The notes under the pieces were generated by a model that did not search any database, had not been told where the DNA came from, and saw only the letters and a list, made by a program, of their open reading frames with translations. 64,000 bases of DNA. It comes from Nymphalis io (taxonomy: Eukaryota; Arthropoda; Insecta; Lepidoptera; Nymphalidae). Shown piece after piece: positions 56,782-64,000 of the stretch (the stretch's first letter is position 1; each line of letters begins with the position of its first letter). The stretch lies in NCBI RefSeq assembly GCF_905147045.1, contig NC_065897.1:1627001-1691000 (forward strand). The letters run 5' to 3'. The position numbers and the translations under genes were made by a program.

Positions 56782-57512
56782 ATTTATAGCACTTAAATAT
56801 TTTTTTCAATAATAATTAATAGCATTTTTTTATGATTACCTTAGAAATTTGTGTCGGAAATATAATCTATGTGTACTTATTATCTCCAAAAATAACGGCA
56901 AATCAAATTGATGCTTACTGATTGCGTTTAATCATACGAACTTGCTAGTTTCATAATGTAAATATAGGTAATTGCTTACTTAAGTTAACATTGAAGGATT
57001 CGTGTAATGAAAAACATAAGGTTTTTAGAGTACAGAATAAGAAAAACATCAAAAAGGCGGAGTGATTTAATTTTGTTCGTATAAAAGACGACAAGGCGTT
57101 CTCTCTGTGAAAACTTGTCTCCACAGCAGTGTGACAGTTATCTAAAAAGAAACTTAAGATTCTTTTATTGAATTTTATAAATGCAAAAGAATCTTGTTGA
57201 AGTGCTAAGTGCAAGTGGCATAACTATTTATTGCGTTTTAAAAAAAATCAAGTGATAGTTTTTATAAATGTGAAATTTTGTTACATAAGGATTTGAATGG
57301 ATACTAAAAATATTTTGCAATGTCAATTATGTCGTAAAATACGAAAAGTGAATTAGGCTTTATTATGTACCATAACCAACCCATATATATATGGTATAGA
57401 AATACTAAACTGCATCTAAATTCGTGCAATCTTTTTTGCCAGATTGAGTAACAAACATTCACACTTGAAATATTAGAAAAAATTATTGAAACATTAGTAA
57501 AGCAAATAATTA
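56782..57512. other. No gene seen
   Basis: AT-rich spacer. The 87- and 83-codon minus frames are AT-biased and unconvincing. Confidence 0.45.
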
Positions 57513-57820
57513 ACTTTTGGTAGAGCTTTGTGCAAGCTCGCCTAGGTACCACCACACCATCACCAGTACCACCGACTCATCAGATACTCTACCGCAAAAC
57601 AGCAGTACTTGGTATTGTTTCTGTTTGAAGGGTGAGTGAGCCAGTGTAATTACAGGCACAAGGACATAACCAATAATAGTTCCCAAGGTTGGTGGCGCAT
57701 TATTGATGTAAGCGATGGTTAACATTTCTTACAATGCCAATATGGGTCTACGGGCGTTGGTGACCACTTACCATCAGGTGGCCCATATATAGTTCGCCTT
57801 CCTATTCTATAAAAAAAATA
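57513..57820 (+). repeat. Family B retroposon, full length
   Basis: From ttttggtagagctttgtgca to cttcctattctataaaaaaa, with an internal expansion (accaccacaccatcaccagt) near the 5' end. The 3' box ccatcaggtggcccatat is intact. Confidence 0.88.
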
Positions 57821-58179
57821 TAATTGCCAGTAAAAACCAAAAAAGAAAATAAAAATTCACGTTAATAAATACTAAAAATTATTTGACTTCGAGTTAGTAG
57901 AATTAAAAAAGATTAACCACCAGTAACTTATCTGTTCTTCTAAGTAGAATCTATATTCGGACCGGTGGTAGATATACTAAATTTTATCTTCTAAAATGAT
58001 GATTCAAAAGTGCTTAAAGACTTGAACAATTTATATTATTAAGTGAATCGAGCGGTCGGTTATCAAATAACATTCATTCTATGACAGTGCTGCTGATAAA
58101 AAAATGTAAAAGAAAGAATTCTAACTAAATCTTAAAAATATCGATATTAACGCCCTTAATTACTATGTTTATAAACATT
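57821..58179. other. No gene seen
   Basis: AT-rich spacer. Confidence 0.5.
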
Positions 58180-58256
58180 TCTTTGCGGGTGTTTAGTTAA
58201 ACAATGTATCTTCTTTCGAATGTCAAATCAATGATGACAAAGAGAGAAATTAGTCT
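58180..58256 (+). repeat. Family I short repeat copy
   Basis: The sequence tttagttaaacaatgtatct, then tctttcgaatgtcaaatcaa and tgatgaca, corresponds to the reverse complement of 8350-8425. Confidence 0.5.
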
Positions 58257-58689
58257 ATGAAACAGCCGCTATGCGAAGTTTATTATTTTATTAAAAAGAA
58301 TATGACAAACTCATTACCCGCTGAACGTAACCAACCACTAAGACAAATTCTAAAATACACGAACGAAACAGCAATAAAACCAATTGTTGTGTCACGAACA
58401 TTTGACAAATACACCGCAGATTGTCTCGAGATGCGATGTTAAACATAGAACGAGAGAATACTAGAAGAGCTTTACGAGCTACCCTTAAAATAATTTTACT
58501 TTTAACAAATTCTTAGACATATAAATTTTTGGTCTCAATATTTGAGTAATTGCTAGTAGAATTTTTATAGCTCTGAAGTCGGTATTATTTTTTCTTCATC
58601 TTCAACATTTATTGTCATATTTCAGCCAATTTTCACATAACCTTAATGAGTAATACATCTAGTCCTTCCTCATTAATTAATTCATCGAT
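58257..58689. other. No gene called
   Basis: A 61-codon plus frame (58257-58442) shows no recognised domain and overlaps the end of a repeat. Confidence 0.45.
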
Positions 58690-58797
58690 TGATTAAAACC
58701 GTATGAAAATCCTTTGGGTAGTTTTAGTCGTTGAGACAGACATACAGACAGACTTGACAGAGGACTTTCTCTAATAATATGTAGTGATAAATAAAAA
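58690..58797. repeat. Decayed common arthropod repeat fragment
   Basis: The sequence ggtagttttagtcgttgaga, then cagacatacagacagac and taatatgtagtgata, resembles from memory the end of a very common insect repeat. Class and strand are not decided. Confidence 0.35.
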
Positions 58798-59821
58798 TCT
58801 ACACCACAAATGGTTCAAACCATAAACGGTATGAATAACTCCTTATATTTAACATTTCAAGATTTTCCTCTGAGAAATAACAATATACACGTGTAAGCGG
58901 GACAAAGTATAAAACGTCACCCGCTCAGCTAGACCACCACACCGCATCGCAACAATTTATAGCGCGATAGCAGACTGCGGTCTGTAACGCACGCATCCCG
59001 AACAGAGACTGCTGTTGACCTGCTGTTCATGAAATAATTTAATAATATATTACAAAAAGTTCACACTTTTAATTCTAGTACTCAAGTTTACGCCAATTAA
59101 GCATTGAGATTTATTAAAACTCTTGATATCTTAAAATTTGTATTATAATAATCCAAGCTACCGTAACTTCTGCTTATTAACCTGAAATTAAATTTGAATA
59201 TTTATCAAAATTAATATAAACATCTTTGAGCAGTTTTTATAATTTTCTTGAATATTGAATTGAAATATGTATATGAGAATTGAATTATGTACATGCTTAG
59301 CGAAAGAGGACTCCAATCACGCGCTGTTCTATGGCACACGCACGACCTGTTGCGACTGAGCTGCACTGGATCCCTTCCAGTGCTTAAGTGAATTATACTC
59401 AAATAAAGCCATTTTAGTTATCGTTTACATTTTTCAATTCGCTGCCTCCCTGTGCCAAGCGATTATGTTTGCCATATAACGTACGAGAGTTCGCGTTGTG
59501 TTTTGTTTGAGAATTTTAAGAATGTTGATTTTTTAATATATATACTAGGTTTAAAACATTTCGTATGGTCTGAGTGCATTTCAATTGTTTCATTTAAATC
59601 CTTTGTACAGTTAAGTTGTCACTTGATTTACTAATGAATAATAATGAATGGATTATCTTAAGAAGGTACGATATTAACCGATTACACCGATGTCTCTCAT
59701 AGCTACTACACGGATACACATTAATAATTCTTGCTTAATGTCAATAAATTTTAGTCACCAATACTATAACGCGTTGGTGACGTAAGAATTTTATCTTCAT
59801 TTGTTTCAATTTTGTTTCAAT
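58798..59821. other. No gene called; GC-richer patches and a small hairpin
   Basis: The block at 58905-59030 starts with tataaaacgtcacccgct and is GC-richer. At 59280-59400 another such block contains the hairpin gcactgga-tccct-tccagtgc (59363-59383, 8-bp stem), followed by caaataaagcc. Neither is recognised as an RNA gene or exon. Confidence 0.35.
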
Positions 59822-60125
59822 AAAAAAGCCGAGATGGCCTAGTGGTTAGAACGCGTGAATCTTAACTGACGATCGTGGGTTCAAACCCGGGCAAGTACCA
59901 CTGAATTTTCAAGTACTAAATTTGTGATTATAATTCATCTCGTGCTTGACGGTGAAAGAAAACATCGCGAGGAAACCTGCATGTGTCTAATTTCATTGAA
60001 ATTATGCCACATGTGTATTCTACCAACCCGCATTGGAGCAGCGTGGTGAAATAAGCTCCAAACCTTCTCCTCAAAAGGGAGAGGAGGCCTTAGCCCAGCA
60101 GTGGGACATTAACAGGCTGTTACTG
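59822..60125 (+). mobile_element. Family A SINE, full length, with target-site duplication
   Basis: Good reference copy: A box tggcctagtggt, B box ggttcaaaccc, body, and tail ttagcccagcagtgggacat followed by taacaggctgttactgt. The direct repeat ttgtttcaat at 59812-59821 and 60126-60135 is a target-site duplication. Few changes from the apparent consensus suggest a recent insertion. The strong promoter boxes fit pol III transcription. Similar butterfly SINEs have been described in Heliconius (Metulj families). Whether this is that family was not tested. Confidence 0.95.
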
Positions 60126-60135
60126 TTGTTTCAAT

Positions 60136-60868
60136 TTAAAACTCATGACGATAGAGCCGCTAGAAATTAATGTGAATACGCTTTTCAATAATAGTTTTTT
60201 TCTCTTTGGAATAACATACGTTTAGTAAAAATAGTTGCCGTCTAATATTAGTTTAATGTAACTAAACTATTGGAGCATTTTAATAGCTATTTAAAAATCA
60301 AAATATTATTTATATCAGTTACAAGAATTTTTGAATCATGTTACTGGATTAAGTTATATTATTTAATGCTGTATATACCTATTAAGTGTTTGAAATTGTA
60401 TCTGTCATTTTATCGTATTCTTGTTTTAAGTGCCATATTTCAAATACTGTGGTGTATCGATTAAATAAATAAATAAATAAATAAATTATGTGAAGCACCG
60501 GCTTAGAAAGTAGATTATACCTGCATGAAACTCAGTAGAAACCCTTTAATATACACAACTAACATGAAACAATTAAATATAAAAATAATACCGTTTAAAT
60601 ATAAAATAAAAAGTAAGATCTTTCAGTTAATGTTCACAGTACTATATTTTAAAGATAATATTGATGTATTAAATATTTATTCAAGCCATTCATTGGATCA
60701 TCAAACCCTTTCTTTCATAAAGGCATAACAAAATGTCAGCTACGTAATTAAATGTGCAAAAGGTTATAATATTTTAATAGAATATGATGTTATTAAAGAC
60801 AATATAAGGCGCAAAGATAAATGGGAAGGTTATTCGTGCCATTTGGAAGCCAAATTTCATAATATATA
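60136..60868. other. No gene seen; (AAAT)n tract at 60463-60486
   Basis: The (AAAT)n tract resembles a LINE 3' tail, but no LINE sequence is recognised before it. Two AT-rich frames (60270-60464, 60525-60728) are not convincing. Confidence 0.5.
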
Positions 60869-61106
60869 TGTTATTTTTTTTGAATTTATTGTAAGTGGTA
60901 CCCACCGTCCATAGACATATTGTAAGATGCGCTGTAAGAAATATTTAAAATCCCTTACATCGCCAATGCGCCACTTACTTCTGGAACTATGATGTTATGT
61001 ATTTTATACCTGTAGTTACACTGGCTCACTCATCATTCAAACCTGAACAGAACTATATGGTAATATGTGATGAGTTTGTTTTACACACCCAGATAAATAC
61101 CCTAGT
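60869..61106 (-). repeat. Family B, old copy
   Basis: Runs from a T-run through gtaagtggtacccaccgtcc, cttacatcgccaatgcgcca and gtagttacactggctcactc to a decayed 5' end (ttacacacccagataaatac). Confidence 0.65.
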
Positions 61107-61138
61107 AAATTAAAATATAATTAAGTTTATTAGGTAAT

Positions 61139-61446
61139 AAGCCGAGATGGCCTAGTGGTAAGACCGCGTGAATCTTAACCGATGATCGTGGGTTCAAACC
61201 TGGGCAAGCACCACTGAATTTTCATGTGCTTAATTTGTGTTTATAATTCATCTCGTGCTTAACGGTGAAGGAAAACATCGTGAGGAAACCTGCATGTGTC
61301 TAATTTCATTGAAATTCTGCCACATGTGTATTCTACCAACCCGCATTAGAGCAGCGTGGTGGAATAAGCTCCAAACCTTCTCCTCAAAAGGGAGAGGAGG
61401 CCTTAGCCCAGCAGTGGGACATTAACAGGCTGTTACTGTTACTGTT
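61139..61446 (+). mobile_element. Family A SINE, full length, with target-site duplication
   Basis: Near-consensus head, B box (gggttcaaacctgg), body, and tail ending ctgttactgttactgtt. The direct repeat attaggtaat at 61129-61138 and 61447-61456 brackets it. The tail shows two units of an ACTGTT repeat. The 62-codon frame that recurs in this and other copies is a property of the SINE, not a gene. Confidence 0.95.
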
Positions 61447-61456
61447 ATTAGGTAAT

Positions 61457-63011
61457 TCAAGTGTATATTTTTATTATAAATTTCGAATAGCAGAGAAGCA
61501 TAATATGTGCTATCGGTTGGTAGCTTCGGCTGTCCTTGTTCTATAGATATTGGTAGAACGGGATGTATAAACCAAATTCCACATGCTCCACGCAAATAAC
61601 GAGCGATTTAGGTCAATCGTAAGCTTCTACTACATAAAAAACTACTTATTGAACCATTATTACGTTACCAGTATGGTTTCTAAAATGTTACGTTCCTTGC
61701 ATTTAATGACACTCGTTACAGCTCACACTAATATTGTAACTATAGCAAACAATATCATATATTCTATTTGTCATATAAAAAAAAAACGAAAAATTAAATA
61801 AAACTTAAAGCTTCATCATAATGTATTTTCTTGAATATTCTAAAATAAATACAACCAACTATTACTATCTATTTACAAATCATATTTTTTAGAATGCAAA
61901 CAAGAAAATCTTTCTATCTCGCTCACACTGCCCAGTAAATTCAGTTAAAGAAAGGTACCACTGACGTTTTACTGTTTCTAATTTCACCTTCACGACACCG
62001 CGTTACATTCAAGGCACGTACTATGAATTCTTCGTAGCTCACAAACTACTTCCATTACATATCGTAAAACGTTATTTTTAGTCTTTATTACATTCTTTGG
62101 AACATGGCCCTTAACACAGTTTTAGTTATTAAACTTTAATTTATTTTATGGAAAATTCCTTTACAATTCATTTTAACGTTCTTATTAAATTTAAAAAATT
62201 AAAGTTGTATCTCCAACTAAATATTCGTTCTAATGATTTTGTAATATATTATTTTATTAATTGAAGCAAGTGACGTTTAAAAAAAGATTAATTATTATTG
62301 AATAATATACAGCAGCGAAATATTATTTTTCCAAAGCATTAATTTGACGTACAATCTTTTTTAATTACGTCATCGTAACTCGCTTTGAAACACTATAAAT
62401 TAAAAAAAATGCAACTGTAATTCATCACATGACTGCAAACTTAGTTCTACTCTTGAACTCGATAGTTTTCTATATGTTATACAAGTATTTTCACTCCCCA
62501 TTAGTAGGTACCTACGCCGAACGACGAACTTCGCGTCTAAGATCGTCTGTAAAATATTACTCAAAGTATAAGACCACTTTCATAGCGTCTTTTTATCTCC
62601 GAATTTTATATTCATTTATTACATACATTATTTTCATACATTTCTGCATATTGTTTGAATGTTATGAAGCAGACATTAATTGCAAAATATATATCTTTCT
62701 TTCTTCATTATACACTAGATACAGAAAGTATATTTAAAATCTATTCATGAATTATGTATGTATGTATCCTACCTAAATATTTATTAAAACGAACACGTAG
62801 GAAGACGTAGGCTCGTGTTGGTTGTGATTTTTCTATGATCACGTACAAAAACAGACGTATACTTGAGATCCCATGAGATAGCTCGCGAGAAAACAATTTT
62901 ATATGTCCATATGAAAAACACGTCTCGGTTGTTCACATTTATTTAACCATAAATCGTATAAAACGATTCAATATTTAATTATTCTTTTAGAAATCTTTTA
63001 AAAGAAACCTG
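61457..63011. other. No gene seen
   Basis: AT-rich. A small GC-richer patch lies at about 62500-62560 (acctacgccgaacgacgaac). The 102-codon frame at 62429-62737 is hydrophobic and AT-biased with no recognised domain. Confidence 0.45.
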
Positions 63012-63276
63012 AAACTGCAACTGCTGGTCAAAGACCGAATTTCCTCTTTATAAAAAGTTAGGTGCTTATTCCAACCATGTTGCTCCAATCTGTGTTTGCA
63101 TAAATATGGCTAAATTTTAACCAACACATGTTGGTTCCCTCGTGATATTTTACTTAACCACTAGCAGAAAACTAGTTATAATTACAATTAAGCACATAAA
63201 AGTATTGATAATTTGGATATGAACCAGCAATGATCTGTTTAACTTAAGTGTTCTCGTCAATGGGTTATCTCGCCTC
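63012..63276 (-). mobile_element. Family A SINE, old copy
   Basis: Tail region at left (gcaactgctggtcaaagacc), then ttattccaaccatgttgctc, aattaagcacataaaagta and head remnants (caatgggttatctcgcct) at right. Confidence 0.7.
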
Positions 63277-64000
63277 TTAACTGTCTCATACTTTTTAAAT
63301 ACTTTCTCATTCGCTGAATGTATGGTAAATAAATTTGTCAAGGTCAATGAACCTTCCGACGTTGATATGAACGTCTTAATTTAATTCAAATTGTTTGTTC
63401 CACTCAAATAATGAGTTATTGCATACGAGAGAGCAGTATTTTGATATTTCCTAAGCTTTTGATCAGTATGCGGACATCACTATTAATATTAAAATAATAA
63501 AAAAGCCTGTATGGGGACACTATTTCATTGTTATGAAATATAGAAAGAAGGACAAAACTTAAAAAAAAAATCTATATCAATCAAAATAATATCAATAAAA
63601 ATAATACCACCCTTATGAATTTTCAATACGTTTTTTATTTTATTTTGTATCCACATTATCTGATTTCAACAAAGAAAAGGCGTGAAGGCGATCATTTACT
63701 TTCCAATGTGTGTTAATACCTGTAAAGCTGCTTACATTATTATAACCTTTTGCACACAATCGCTTCATAACACGAATGTGTGGCGCCGACATAAGGGTTG
63801 ACATTATTAAAAAAAAATGTAATAGAAAATTTACTACTCAATTTTTATTGAAACGCCTGTTAAATGTTTGCTTGTAGTTAAAATATCTTATGCTATTTAA
63901 ATTAATGTTATTATTAAAATAATGTGATTAAGTGTAATTTATTGCACCGTTTTATGACCAACTGACTCTCTGACGAGGAAATGTTTTTGCTGAGTTTCTG
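63277..64000. other. No gene seen
   Basis: AT-rich sequence to the end of the window. No feature recognised. Confidence 0.5.

Noticed and set aside
60463..60486. (AAAT)n tract as the tail of another LINE
   Set aside because: No LINE-like sequence is recognisable upstream, so it is left as a simple repeat.
61237..61425. Open frame of 62 codons recurring at 45.6 and 56.6 kb
   Set aside because: It is contained in the body of the family A SINE, which is a pol III-type noncoding element.
1..64000. CRISPR arrays, operons, phage or bacterial mobile elements
   Set aside because: No regularly spaced direct repeats with unique spacers and no bacterial gene organisation. All content fits an insect nuclear genome.

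Overview
The window is AT-rich, low-coding DNA from an insect nuclear genome, almost certainly a lepidopteran and probably a nymphalid-type butterfly. The basis is the repeat content: several interspersed families characteristic of moth and butterfly genomes recur on both strands, stop codons are dense in all frames, and there are no operons, ribosome binding sites or other bacterial features. It reads as intergenic or long-intron sequence. No complete protein gene is supported.

Layout. The dominant content is retroposons. Family A is a tRNA-derived SINE of about 300 bp with internal pol III A and B boxes and a LINE-like 3' end; about twenty copies are present, and several keep clear target-site duplications. 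Family B is a repeat of about 290 bp with an A-rich 3' end, also about twenty copies. Family C is a second tRNA-derived SINE with an ATT-rich tail (about 5.5 kb), found twice as part of a larger composite unit (about 1.3-1.8 and 10.45-10.96 kb). Families D to H are fragments of further tRNA SINEs and LINE 3' ends. The one substantial coding remnant is a 2.3 kb 5'-truncated non-LTR retrotransposon (13803-16092, minus strand). It carries a reverse transcriptase with recognisable catalytic motifs, broken by two single-base frameshifts in A-runs and flanked by a 7-bp target-site duplication. A 1134-bp tandem duplication, identical by eye, lies at 48187-50454.

Possible host-gene signals are few. 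The best is a coding-like 219-bp block at 52471-52689 on the minus strand, bounded by plausible splice sites, open in one frame and holding an ATG in good context. A weaker candidate is a CpG-dense first-exon-like block at 56279-56325 on the plus strand. If both are real they would be divergently oriented starts about 3.6 kb apart. Neither could be assigned to a known gene.

The repeats appear to depend on a few LINE machineries. Family A ends in sequence that translates like the C-terminus of an RTE-type LINE whose remnant lies at 9.1 kb. Family B and two other poly(A) elements share one 3' box (core CCATCAGGTG) just upstream of the A-tail. Apart from these patterns, some foldbacks and chimeric SINEs, I found no previously undescribed multigene system in the window.
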